Shown here: one piece after another, positions 24,023 to 34,300 of the stretch
Layout of the letters: each line of letters opens with the position of its first letter
Numbering within the stretch: position 1 is the stretch's first letter
Assembly (NCBI GenBank): GCA_020026225.1
Contig: JAHHQU010000008.1
Coordinates: 1 to 48,600, forward strand
Reading direction: 5' to 3'
DNA: 48,600 nucleotides
DNA from: Phocaeicola sp.
GTDB taxonomy: Bacteria; Bacteroidota; Bacteroidia; Bacteroidales; Bacteroidaceae
The notes under the pieces: generated by a model
Seen by the model: only the letters and a program-made list of their open reading frames with translations
What the model was told of the DNA's origin: nothing
The model's database searches: none
Made by a program: the position numbers and the translations under genes

Positions 24023-26146
24023 ATGGAAGAATTCGCTTTTTTACCGCCATTGCTTTTAACTATCGCGGGATTAGTCATAGGAGCCATTCTAAAGACAGTA
24101 CTCAAACACAGTCGTTTTCCTTATACTGTGGGATTATTCGCAGTAGGCCTTCTCATTGGAATCTTGAATCGAAACGAGGTTCTGGACCTTATTCCAGCCC
24201 TACCCAAGGCTATTGACTCCGTAGCAAACATCAATCCAGATTTGATTCTTTACCTGTTCCTGCCCATCTTGATTTTTGATGCGGCCTACGAACTGAACCT
24301 ACACATTTTCAAGAAGACATTAGCCAATGCCACCCTCTTGGCAGCTCCAGGGTTGGTCATCTGCATGCTGCTGACAGGAGTACTGATGGTCGCCATCGGA
24401 AAGTTCGTACCGGGATTTGCAGAATGGAATTGGACCTTCGCCTTGATGTTCGGTGCGCTCATCAGTGCAACCGACCCGGTAGCCGTAGTCGCATTGCTCC
24501 ATGAACTCAAGACGAGCAAACGTTTCTCTACACTCGTTGATGCGGAATCCTTGCTAAACGATGGTACAGGCATCGTCTGTTTCATGCTCTTTTTCGGTAT
24601 CTATACGGCAACAGGAGGCAGCGACGCTTCACCCGTTGTGGAATTTCTGAAAGTAGTCAGTCTGAGCACGCTCATCGGATTCATTATGGCACGCTTCGTT
24701 ATCTGGTCTATCACTTGCATCAATTCAGATGAAATGATACAGAACAGTGCCATTATCCTTTCTGCGTATGCAACCTTCATTGTCACCCAATTCTACTTAG
24801 GCGTATCAGGTGTCATTGCATTAGTTGCATTCGGACTAACCTTCACGTATGTAGGGAAGCCCCGTTTAAAGCCAAGAGTGAACTCCTTCATGGAAAATTT
24901 CTGGGATTTGCTCACATACATTGCAAATACACTCATCTTCATCATGGTGGGGATTGTGATTGCTGAGAAAGTAACGTTCAACTGGCAAACGTTAGGCATA
25001 GCCGTCCTTATCTATTGGGGCTTGAACCTCATTCGCTACCTCATGATTATGTTGCTGTATCCTATGATGAAACGAATGGGATATGGATTGAGCAAGCGTG
25101 AATCCATCATCTTGACATGGGGAGGACTTCGTGGAGCATTGGCCATGACCTTGGCTTTGATGGTATCTTATACCCCAGGCATTCCCGAAATCATCCGGGA
25201 ACAGGTATTGTTCTTTACAGCAGCAACCGTCACACTGACCTTAACCGTAAATGCCACCACCATGCGATGGCTACTGAACCGTCTGGGATTAATCCACGTA
25301 CCATCAGCCAGAATCCGCATGGAATACAACATACAGAAATCCTTACGGGAAAGTTCGGAAAATTATCTAAAAGAATTACAGAAGCATGAGCACTTGAATG
25401 GAAGTGACTGGGATACCGTTCGTCAATACATTATCGACGAGCCTACCGAACCATCCAAAGAGCCGAAGGACAAAGCATTAATCACCGAGATGCGACTGCG
25501 TGTTTTGGACAGAGAAAAGACTTGTTGTCGGGCTTTATATACCAATGGTACCATTTCGGAAGAAACATTCTTGAGATTAATGAATTCTCTCGATGAACTT
25601 TACGATCACGACGGAAGTTTTCCTTTAAGCTATCGTGATTCCATTTTTTTATTCTGTGAACGAACCGAATTAATCAATGCTCTCAGAGTGGTACCTTCCA
25701 TTCATAACTGGATGACTTATTACTTCAGAGAACGCATAGCTGTAGTATACGATTTGGGAAGAGGGTTCATCCTTTTACAAGAAGAAGATTTAAATTTCTT
25801 GAATGAGCTAAGGAATTCGGAAATTGTATCTGCATACCAAGATACGGTCATCCAACCTCTGTATGAAGAGATTAACCAAAATATTCACCGGATGAATGTT
25901 TTCACGGAAAGCTTGGCCAATGAATTCCCTAAAGCATACAAACAGGCGCTAACTCAAAAATCAATCCGTATGGTATTGAGCAAAGAAAAGCAAACCCTCG
26001 AAGAAATGATTGATTCAGGAGTTCTTACCGACAAAGACGCAGAACCGCTATTGGATAATTTAAATATGCGTTCGGAAGAAGTAAACCTGTTTAATCATAC
26101 CATGTTCGCTTCATTCTTGAAATGGACATTCAGAAAAAGGAAATAG
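24023..26146 (+). CDS. CPA1-family Na+/H+ antiporter (NhaP-like) with long cytoplasmic tail
   Basis: A 707-residue inner-membrane protein. Residues ~1-415 are the Na_H_Exchanger core with about 12 helices, including the ATDPVAVVALL motif, NDGTGIVCFM and WGGLRGALAMTLAL, all typical of CPA1/NhaP. The C-terminal ~290 residues are soluble and helical, far longer than in simple NhaP, and may regulate transport by pH or by a ligand. I chose the ATG at 24023 (MEEFAFLPPLL) because the longer frame begins in the -7 element. The gene appears monocistronic. Confidence 0.92.
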   Translation: MEEFAFLPPLLLTIAGLVIGAILKTVLKHSRFPYTVGLFAVGLLIGILNRNEVLDLIPALPKAIDSVANINPDLILYLFLPILIFDAAYELNLHIFKKTLANATLLAAPGLVICMLLTGVLMVAIGKFVPGFAEWNWTFALMFGALISATDPVAVVALLHELKTSKRFSTLVDAESLLNDGTGIVCFMLFFGIYTATGGSDASPVVEFLKVVSLSTLIGFIMARFVIWSITCINSDEMIQNSAIILSAYATFIVTQFYLGVSGVIALVAFGLTFTYVGKPRLKPRVNSFMENFWDLLTYIANTLIFIMVGIVIAEKVTFNWQTLGIAVLIYWGLNLIRYLMIMLLYPMMKRMGYGLSKRESIILTWGGLRGALAMTLALMVSYTPGIPEIIREQVLFFTAATVTLTLTVNATTMRWLLNRLGLIHVPSARIRMEYNIQKSLRESSENYLKELQKHEHLNGSDWDTVRQYIIDEPTEPSKEPKDKALITEMRLRVLDREKTCCRALYTNGTISEETFLRLMNSLDELYDHDGSFPLSYRDSIFLFCERTELINALRVVPSIHNWMTYYFRERIAVVYDLGRGFILLQEEDLNFLNELRNSEIVSAYQDTVIQPLYEEINQNIHRMNVFTESLANEFPKAYKQALTQKSIRMVLSKEKQTLEEMIDSGVLTDKDAEPLLDNLNMRSEEVNLFNHTMFASFLKWTFRKRK

Positions 26147-26317
26147 GATAGCTTATCAGAACGTTAGAAAAGACAGGTGAAGGACGTTAGTATACCCAAG
26201 GGAAGGGATTCAATGAAATCAGCCTAAAAATATCTTCTACTGACAATTCTATAGATTTACCTATTTTAAGCTTACATCCGGCAACCTTAATTTCACGCAA
26301 TATATAACATAAAGGAC

Positions 26318-26372
26318 TTATAACCAAATAGGCTGGACTCCTAAATTAGGAGTCCAGCCTATTTGGTTATAA
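26318..26372 (+). terminator. 26-bp perfect inverted repeat, 3-base loop
   Basis: Two 26-bp arms (core ggctggactccta/taggagtccagcc) are exact complements around the loop AAT. It lies between the convergent antiporter gene and the DUF1735 gene. It probably terminates the antiporter transcript, although no long T tract follows. Confidence 0.65.
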
Positions 26373-26394
26373 TATTTCATACACTGCATCTATC

Positions 26395-26427
26395 AAAAAA
26401 ATGGGGTATACATGATGTATACCCCAT
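26395..26427 (-). terminator. Terminator of the GH18 locus
   Basis: On the minus strand a perfect 12-bp stem (atggggtataca/tgtataccccat, loop TCA) is followed by TTTTTT. It lies 20 bp past the stop of the last gene of the locus. Confidence 0.9.
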
Positions 26428-26447
26428 TATATAATAAAGCCTAAAAC

Positions 26448-27434
26448 TTATTTTTTAAAGAATCTAACTTCTCCAACTTCAATGCGATTCGATTCATCAA
26501 TGACATCGTGGAATCTCAACTTAACATATTTACATTTAACCGTACCAAATAATTCTACGTTAGTAGGCTCTTGTGCATTTTGCATATTAGGCTTCTTATC
26601 CATAATAAATGTACCTTGAGAAGCATAGGTTTGATCATCCATACTAGTTTCAACATCTACACGAAGAGGCTTAAAAATAGAAGAATATGGATTTGTCCAA
26701 TAGTTAAAGCCAATAAAATTGGTTTCACCTTTAAATGCTACCTTTATACAAACTTCATCGTGTTCATGTAATTTAGACCAAACATCATCATCAAACAAAT
26801 CTGTATTTTCATCCCCATGTTGATCATAGATTGTAAGTTCATCATTTGTCAATTTAGTACATCCTTCCAGCGTTGCATCTAGCTTGATATTTGTTTTCAT
26901 CTTATTGATGAAAAGACTGAAGACATTATGACTTTTTCCTGCTGCTGCATAACCTTTCATGTCCTTTATATCCAAAGCAACTACAGCTTTTTCATCAAAT
27001 CCCAACAATGACTCTCCCTTTTTAAGAGAATATCTAACAGGTTCTAAAGATTTTTTTTGTCCTTTTGGAATAACAACCGTTGCATTATGGAATTCGACTG
27101 CCCCTTGTGGAATAGCTGTAAAATCTTTTTTCAATGAAGCAGCCAACGCAGGAGCTTCACCCCAAGTCACTGTTACATCCTCTGTTACAGGAATCGTTGA
27201 ATAAACATAGAATGAATCAACAACTTCGTCAAAAGACAAACCTCCAGGAGTATGAACGATAAAGTATTCTTTACTGTTTACAGGTACACTTTTTTCATTG
27301 ATATATATCTTAGGACCTTGGAATTCTTCCTCAACAGGAAAGAGTGGAGTTCCTACTTCTGGTTCATCTTCACAAGATGTGAAAATGGCCATTGGAAGCA
27401 AAAATAAAGGTAAAAATTTATATATAGATTTCAT
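26448..27434 (-). CDS. DUF1735 surface lipoprotein with C-terminal F5/8-type (discoidin-like) region
   Basis: A 328-residue lipoprotein. The signal peptide ends at FTSC with Cys21 as the lipidated residue, followed by EDEPE, an acidic pattern that fits Bacteroidetes surface export. Residues ~45-175 resemble DUF1735, a beta domain common in GH18 loci. Residues ~185-328 end in CKYVKLRFHDVIDESNRIEVGEVRFF, the pattern of F5/8 type C/discoidin carbohydrate-binding domains. A glycan-binding role beside the GH18 enzyme is likely but inferred. It is the last gene of the susC operon, 21 bp after the previous gene. Confidence 0.8.
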   Translation of the reverse strand: MKSIYKFLPLFLLPMAIFTSCEDEPEVGTPLFPVEEEFQGPKIYINEKSVPVNSKEYFIVHTPGGLSFDEVVDSFYVYSTIPVTEDVTVTWGEAPALAASLKKDFTAIPQGAVEFHNATVVIPKGQKKSLEPVRYSLKKGESLLGFDEKAVVALDIKDMKGYAAAGKSHNVFSLFINKMKTNIKLDATLEGCTKLTNDELTIYDQHGDENTDLFDDDVWSKLHEHDEVCIKVAFKGETNFIGFNYWTNPYSSIFKPLRVDVETSMDDQTYASQGTFIMDKKPNMQNAQEPTNVELFGTVKCKYVKLRFHDVIDESNRIEVGEVRFFKK

Positions 27435-27455
27435 TTCAACTTAATTTTTAATTTA

Positions 27456-28625
27456 TTATTTACCATCAATACGTACATCTTGTTTCCATTCTGGAGTATT
27501 TAGAGAAGTACCATCAGCTTTATTTGGAGTACAGTCATGATATACATTACCCTGTCCTTCATTAAACTTCCAGTATCCAATCAATCCCTTAGTATTTGGA
27601 TTACAAACATACATGTTGTTTACAATTTCAGCAGGAGTTCGTGCTACTTCCCAAATACGAAGTTCACTCAATAAGATTTCTCTTGCTCTTGTCCAATCTG
27701 GACTTGGAATCAATTCGAACGCAAAGATATCAGTTGTTTCACCTGGAATATCTATTGCATTATCAAGCACACCGTTTACATAGAAACTCAGTTTCTTACC
27801 AGAAACGACAATTGCAAAATGATACCATTTACCTTGTTCAAACAAAGTATGACTATTCAACTGAGTACCTTGATGTTTAATCTGGAACTGTCTACCATCA
27901 ATTGGAGCATCACCAAAACGAATATAAATTTCCTGACCTTTAACTCCCTCTTTTTTACAGTTAGCTAAAATAGCCTGATTATTCATCTGACCGATACCCT
28001 GACCCAACTGGGACATATTGATATTGAATTCAATAGTCCAATCCTGGCAAGTATAAGTTCTACCTAAGTTTGTAGTATATTTGAAACCTGAATTAAATAC
28101 AGGCACTGGCTGATAAACTACACGATCTAAAACATAAGTCATTGTAGAGCCTGAAGCCAACAAACTAGTATTTCCACTTAGTTTCTCTAACTTAAGAGCA
28201 AGAGCATACTGCTTACCACTATTCTTCATTTCCTCGGTAAAAGGTTTGATGGTAAGATTAACAGCTTCAGAGATAGAAGAACCAGCTTTAACTTTAACTG
28301 TTTCAGATGACATTTCAAATGCTTCAGCAGGAAGCAGTTCATAAGGAGTCTGATTAGCCTCATTGAAAGCTTCAAGGGTAGCCGCATCAGCAACTAACTT
28401 ATATGTACTTTCTTCATCTGCAATGTCAGACAATCGAACATTAACATCCGTACTAATAGCTTCTTGACCAACAGTTATTTTCATTGAACTGTTAGCATTG
28501 GTTTGTGTCTGAGCGATAAAAGCTTGAGAAGACAATACATCGTATTCTGCATTATCACAGCTATACTGCATAGTCACCCCAGCCAAAGCAAGACAACCTA
28601 ATATATATTTAGAAATATTTTTCAT
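27456..28625 (-). CDS. DUF1735 and LamG-like surface lipoprotein
   Basis: A 389-residue lipoprotein with Cys23 after MQYS and the acidic stretch DNAEYD. The N-terminal half (~30-165) fits DUF1735. The C-terminal half (~175-385) is a concanavalin-A/LamG-type lectin fold: YTCQDWTIEFNINM, LFEQGKWYHFAIVVSGKKLSFYVNG, ILLSELRIWEVARTPAEI and GLIGYWKFNEGQGN. It probably binds glycan at the cell surface for the GH18 enzyme. Gaps of 17 and 21 bp to its neighbours indicate one operon. The ligand is unknown. Confidence 0.85.
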   Translation of the reverse strand: MKNISKYILGCLALAGVTMQYSCDNAEYDVLSSQAFIAQTQTNANSSMKITVGQEAISTDVNVRLSDIADEESTYKLVADAATLEAFNEANQTPYELLPAEAFEMSSETVKVKAGSSISEAVNLTIKPFTEEMKNSGKQYALALKLEKLSGNTSLLASGSTMTYVLDRVVYQPVPVFNSGFKYTTNLGRTYTCQDWTIEFNINMSQLGQGIGQMNNQAILANCKKEGVKGQEIYIRFGDAPIDGRQFQIKHQGTQLNSHTLFEQGKWYHFAIVVSGKKLSFYVNGVLDNAIDIPGETTDIFAFELIPSPDWTRAREILLSELRIWEVARTPAEIVNNMYVCNPNTKGLIGYWKFNEGQGNVYHDCTPNKADGTSLNTPEWKQDVRIDGK

Positions 28626-28642
28626 GATTTATGTATTTTGGT

Positions 28643-29776
28643 TTATTTAACACTCGGATTCATAATCTGAATAGACTTACGCAAAGCTGGATAAGACATA
28701 TATGAACCTGGATTATATTCATATTCCATGTGGAAAGTACCTACTCCTCCTTTACGATACTGTACACCGTTTGAAACAGGTTCCCACAAAGACATACCAA
28801 TCAAAGATGGAACAACTTTACCATCTCTTGTAGTATGATATACACCACCACCATCAGCGTAGCTTTCAAAATTCTCACAAACAATTACTTTTTTAGAAAC
28901 TTCAGAAGGATCCAAGTAATCAACTTCTTCGGTATCATTCTTACAGAAATGTCTAATTAATCGTTCATTACGTCCATCCAAATTAGAATATTTATTACAA
29001 GCATAAGCCTGCAAAATGAAATAATCGAAGTAACGTCCATGAGTTTCTGGCATCATATACGGTTCACCGTCTACTACCAACATTTTATCAGTACCAGACA
29101 TAGGGCCAATTCTCTTACCCAATGTTTCCAAGAACAACTGCATAATACCCGGTTCATTCCACATTTCCTTGTCTGTAGCAAATGGCTGAGCATAATTCGG
29201 TTCAGCATCAATATCAAATCCATCGATATCATATTTATCCAAACTATCACAGATAGCATTTGCATATTTAATAGTAGCTGCTTCTTTAGATTCACGGCTT
29301 TCACCCCATCCCCAGAAATCATGACGATAAGCTCTCCATCTTTGATTTTCTGGAAGACTTTGATATTTTTCTTCATCTTCCTTACTCATCGGAGGAGTAA
29401 TTCTATCACCACAATCCATAACGATGATACAACCTAAGGCTTTTGTTCCTTTTAAAGTCTTGACTTGTTTCAAGTCATTCTTTTTTGCTTCATCCAAATT
29501 ATAAAAATCACTCCACAAAGATACGAAGTCTACACTATCTGGCAGACCCATCAAAGAGTTTTCCAATGAAGCACCACCACCAGTCCAGTTACCGAACCAA
29601 CCAAAAGCTACCTCATGGTCTGTTTTCTTATAGTTTCTCAGGTTCTCGTAATATTCCGGCGTTCTTGTTACTTGAGTAAGATCTACTGGGTCTTTAATCT
29701 CAAAATCCGTATCACAAGATTGCATTAGACCCAATGCACCAGCAACGAGAAATATATTAAAAAATTTCTTTTTCAT
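28643..29776 (-). CDS. GH18 endo-glycosidase, surface lipoprotein (endo-beta-N-acetylglucosaminidase type)
   Basis: A 377-residue lipoprotein (Cys21 after LMQS, then DTDFE). The GH18 motif DxxDxDxE is intact as DGFDIDAE at residues 185-192, with Glu192 as the catalytic acid and Asp190 available to orient the substrate acetamido group. Upstream strands (VDFVSLWSDFYN, KALGCIIVMDC) and the downstream FILQAYACNKY fit the barrel. In Bacteroides, GH18 enzymes paired with SusCD and DUF1735 lipoproteins cut the chitobiose core of N-glycans; the same is inferred here. It lies 31 bp after susD. Confidence 0.88.
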   Translation of the reverse strand: MKKKFFNIFLVAGALGLMQSCDTDFEIKDPVDLTQVTRTPEYYENLRNYKKTDHEVAFGWFGNWTGGGASLENSLMGLPDSVDFVSLWSDFYNLDEAKKNDLKQVKTLKGTKALGCIIVMDCGDRITPPMSKEDEEKYQSLPENQRWRAYRHDFWGWGESRESKEAATIKYANAICDSLDKYDIDGFDIDAEPNYAQPFATDKEMWNEPGIMQLFLETLGKRIGPMSGTDKMLVVDGEPYMMPETHGRYFDYFILQAYACNKYSNLDGRNERLIRHFCKNDTEEVDYLDPSEVSKKVIVCENFESYADGGGVYHTTRDGKVVPSLIGMSLWEPVSNGVQYRKGGVGTFHMEYEYNPGSYMSYPALRKSIQIMNPSVK

Positions 29777-29807
29777 TGTAATAAAATCTTAATTGTTTAA
29801 CAACCAA

Positions 29808-31364
29808 TTATTTTTTCTGCCACCACATTTTAGTTTCATAAGTGTCAGCTCCACCTAATTTCTGAACAGCATCAGCATAGATATCAGGATTATTCACCTT
29901 TTCAGTGTAATCAAATGGAATACGATTTGCGACCTTCAAATTATATACAGGAGTCTGAGAAACTTCAGAAACATTAGGATACCCTGTACGACGAATTTCA
30001 TTCCATCCTTCTTGTCCATCAGGGAACAATGCTATCCATTTCTGAATGATCAAGCGTTCCAACTTCTGTTCTGGAGTTGCACCTTCATCCCATTTTACAG
30101 GAAGAGAACTCAAAGAACTGAATCCAGAACCATAACCGCCTTCGGCATCAACATAACTAGCTGGCACATTAGTGTTATTATTATAATATGATTTTGCATC
30201 ACCAGCATTCCATTGTTCAAATGACAAAGTAATAGCTTTATTATACAATTCTTCAACAGTTCCTCCCATGTTAGACCAACCTGCCAAAGCACCTTCTGCA
30301 CGACAGAAAGTCATATCAGCAGCATTCATCCAAACGCCACGGTCAGCAATCTTTACATTTGCTGCAGAATAGAGTTTACCAGCTGTAGGCTTATTTTCAA
30401 TTTTAGCACCAGCACGACAACCTATCACAGGTCTGTCACCTGCAATTTCTGTAGGATTGAAGAATTTTTCAAGACGAGCATCTTTATAACCTGTCATATA
30501 AGACTCAAGGTCTGCACATGCACGGCTATCACCCCATTCTACTGACACTTTGAACAAGCCATTAGGGACATAAGTAATCAAACAGTTCTCACTATTTTCT
30601 GTAATAACACCTGCCTTAACAGCTTCTTCTCCTACTCTCTTTGCATATTCTGGTTCAACGAAACGCATACGAATAGCCATACGCAATTTTAATGAGTTGG
30701 CAAATTTGTTCCATTTTACAAAATCACCACCATATACATTATCAGATTCTGCATAACCTGTCAACTTACCGCCACCAGCACTAATCATACCACTTAAAGT
30801 AGCTGTTGCAAGATCAAGATCCTCAATCAAAGTCTTGTATACTTTTTCTTGTGAAGAATAAGCATTAGGATCATCTTCTGCACCAATAGGGAATGAGCCA
30901 TACATATCTGTCAATCTTAAGAAAGCTTGTGCTCTCAGAATTAAAGCCCATGCATAACCCAAGCCTTCTGCATTTGTCAAACGTTTCACTTCATTAAATG
31001 CAGAAACAACTCTAGGAGTACAATTTTGGAAAGGATGATTAATCCAACCTTCCGGCGCATTCATCTTTGCGAAGTTATTTCCTGCAAAGCCATTGTTGGC
31101 ATAAGTGAAATAACGGCCATAAGTGTTACCGATCAAATCCTGCCACATCTGATAGTCATTTTCTTGCTCTGGAAATGCAGCATTCTGCATCTGTACAAGG
31201 AATGAACCTGTATTGTAATTATCACGTCCCAATTCCTCAGCAGAAGCACAATTTCCAGGACGATTAGCTTCTTCGAAACCTGCAGTACATGATGTCACCA
31301 AGCCGAGGGCAAGAGCACCACCGAAGAATACTGAAAGAACTTTGGATATTTTATTATTATTCAT
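29808..31364 (-). CDS. SusD-like nutrient-binding outer membrane lipoprotein (SusD-like_2 family)
   Basis: A 518-residue surface lipoprotein that caps the SusC transporter and binds the glycan. The signal peptide ends LVTSC (Cys26), followed by TAGFEEAN. The N-terminal region (NTGSFLVQMQNAAFPEQEND), a helical TPR-like core (FLRLTDMYGSFPIG; WNKFANSLKLRMAIRMRF) and the late LIIQKWIALFPDGQEGWNEIRRTGYP are typical of the SusD/RagB superfamily, SusD-like_2 branch. It lies 19 bp after susC. Confidence 0.93.
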   Translation of the reverse strand: MNNNKISKVLSVFFGGALALGLVTSCTAGFEEANRPGNCASAEELGRDNYNTGSFLVQMQNAAFPEQENDYQMWQDLIGNTYGRYFTYANNGFAGNNFAKMNAPEGWINHPFQNCTPRVVSAFNEVKRLTNAEGLGYAWALILRAQAFLRLTDMYGSFPIGAEDDPNAYSSQEKVYKTLIEDLDLATATLSGMISAGGGKLTGYAESDNVYGGDFVKWNKFANSLKLRMAIRMRFVEPEYAKRVGEEAVKAGVITENSENCLITYVPNGLFKVSVEWGDSRACADLESYMTGYKDARLEKFFNPTEIAGDRPVIGCRAGAKIENKPTAGKLYSAANVKIADRGVWMNAADMTFCRAEGALAGWSNMGGTVEELYNKAITLSFEQWNAGDAKSYYNNNTNVPASYVDAEGGYGSGFSSLSSLPVKWDEGATPEQKLERLIIQKWIALFPDGQEGWNEIRRTGYPNVSEVSQTPVYNLKVANRIPFDYTEKVNNPDIYADAVQKLGGADTYETKMWWQKK

Positions 31365-31383
31365 TATTCTGTGATTTTATAGA

Positions 31384-34300
31384 TTAGAATTTCAGTTTGA
31401 TATTAAATCCTAGTGAACGAAGACTTGGCTGCATAAAGTAGTCGAATCCTTGATAATATGTACCTGTTGATGCTGTTGACTCAGGATCGAAAGGAGCCTT
31501 ACAGTAAAGCATCCACAAATTGTTTGCTGTCAATGATACATCTAAGCCTATGCCACCTAACCATTCTCTTGGGAAACTATATCCAATATACAACTCCTGC
31601 AAACGTAAGTTGGTTGCGCTATAAGTATATTCTGACCAAATAGGATTTTCACCACCAACTACACTATAATAAGCCTCTGGAGATACTACACCATGGTTAA
31701 CAGGAATACCACCTTTGTTGCGAGCATCAGCTGAAGCCTGTGAAGCACCGTAGCTATCCAATAAAGCCTGAGTTTGACTCATGACAATACCACCTAAACG
31801 AGCTGTCAACAAGAAGCCGAAGTTAATGCCTTTCCATGAAAAGTCATTAGAGAAACCAAGATTACCCTTTGGTAATACAGAACCCATATAAGTTGGATTA
31901 TCCAATGTTTCACGAATTACGTTACCTGATTTATCAACAGCATAGTTACCGTCGATATCAGATTTAAAGCCGGTAAATGAGTAAACATCACCCATTGTTC
32001 CACCTTTCTTTAAGATAATGTCAGCACCCTTCAAACCACCCTGATTTACTACTTCATTAGGATTTTCGAGCAGATCAATAATCTTATTGCGGTTCATACT
32101 ATAGGTGAATGTAGAATTCCAAGTAAAGTCATTCCAAGTCTTGTTGTAACCCAAAGACAATTCAAGACCTCTGTTACGAACGTTACCTGTCTGAATATAT
32201 TCCTTATCGAAACCTTCTCCTGGAGCAATCTGGCGCAAGAATGTCTGATTCTTTGTATTTGACTGATAGAATGTCAAATCAACAGAGAATGCATTGTTAA
32301 AGAACTTAGCAGAAAGACCTGCTTCCCAAGAATCGGTACGTTCTGGATAGAATGTATCAGGGAATTTATAAGTTACTGTTTGATAGCTCTGAGATTTTGG
32401 ATTATATTCATAACGCCATCCTGAAGAAATATTAGGAGCAATAGCTGAACCTACAGAAGCCCATGACGCACGCACTTTCATGTAACTGATGAATTCTGGC
32501 AACTTAAACATCTGAGAAAGGATACCAGAAACACCCACTGATGGGTAGAAGAAAGATTCATGAGTTGTTCCAGCTAAAGCTGAATCCCAGTCATTACGTC
32601 CGGTCAATGTTAAGTACAACATACTCTTCCAGCCTAATTCAACATTGGCAAACAATGAATTGATATAATGCTTCTGGTGTTCGTATTCTGGACGGTTATC
32701 ATTGGTAGCGAAACCATAGTTAATGGCATTCGGTGTAAAGATATTTGATGGAGCCTTCAAACCTCCTTGGAAGCCTTCGTTGATGTATTGAGTTCTAGTC
32801 ATTGAAGCACCAATATTAGCACCAATTGAGAAATCATTAAAATGCTTATTAACATTCAACATCAAATCTCCATAGAGGTTTTGGTCATCTGAATTAGTAT
32901 AACGATAGAATCCATAAGGAGAACCACCAGTAAACAATGTATTAGTAGAAGCATAACGTTTATGTTCTGACTTCGTTGTAGTACGGTCAAAGCGCAAACG
33001 TCCAGCAACGTCCAACCAATCAAAGATCTGATACTTCAAGCTTGCATTTGCCATATAACGATGACGTCTATTAGGACGGTCCATACGATATGCTACCCAA
33101 TATGGATTCTGCATAGAAAGAGCATCACCATAATTCCAGTTCTGAGTATAAATACCTCGAGCAGGATCCCACAATTCAAAAGTACGAATTGCATCGAAAC
33201 TTTCACCACGAGGGAACAAATACAAAGGAACCAACGGATTGTAATACTGACCCTGTGCCATTAAATTTCGGTCTTTAGAGAAAACATAGTTAAAGCCGAA
33301 GTCCAAAGTCATTTTATCTTGCAGGAACTTAGTAGTATTACGGAATGTCCAGTTATATCTTTCATATTTATTGTTAGGTATTATACCAGCAGCATTTGTT
33401 GTACCTACTGACATATAAGTCTGATTCTTATCATTACCTACAGTAAGAGCTACGTTATTCTGGACGTTAGTACCTGTATTAAAGAATTTTTCAGGATCAA
33501 ATGCTCCAAACTTAGAAGGTGTCTTTTCACCCCAAGATGTATACTGTCCAGGACGGTTTATGTATTCATTCTGGAATTCTGGCATTTTGAACGGATTGGA
33601 GAACTGAGTACTGTTAGTAACAGTTACAGAAACCTTTCCTTCCTTACCTTTCTTTGTAGTAATCATAATCACACCTTGTGCAGCAGCAGAACCATAAAGT
33701 GCAGCAGCAGCTGGACCACTCAAGACGCTGATTGATTCAATATCTTCAGGGTTGATATCTGAGATACCTTCACCACCAGGCTGATTACTATACATTTTAT
33801 TTTCACCAACATCACCACCATTACGGTTTCCCAATGGCACACCATCAACAACATACAAAGCCTGATTACTTTGAGTCAATGATTTAGGTCCACGCATAAC
33901 GACACGTGTGGCACCACCCATACCTGAAGAAGATGCATTGATGTTAACTCCGGCAACTTTACCTGACAAAGAATTCATGAAGTTAGCATCTTTCACTGTT
34001 GTAAGAGTTTCATTACCAATTTCCTGTACATTGTAACTCAAAGCTTTTTCAGAACGCTTGATACCCAAAGCTGTTACAACGACTTCATCAAGGACTTCAG
34101 TATCTTCATGCATCACAATCTTCTTTGTTACACTATTTGCCTGAAGCAACAAAGTCTTGTAACCTACATAAGAAATTTCAAGCTGTGCCGAAGATGATAC
34201 AGATAATGTAAAGGCACCATCAAGTGAAGTGACAGTACCATTGGTCGTTCCTTTTTCAAGGATACTAACACCGATTAGAGGTTCATCGTTGGCATCAACG

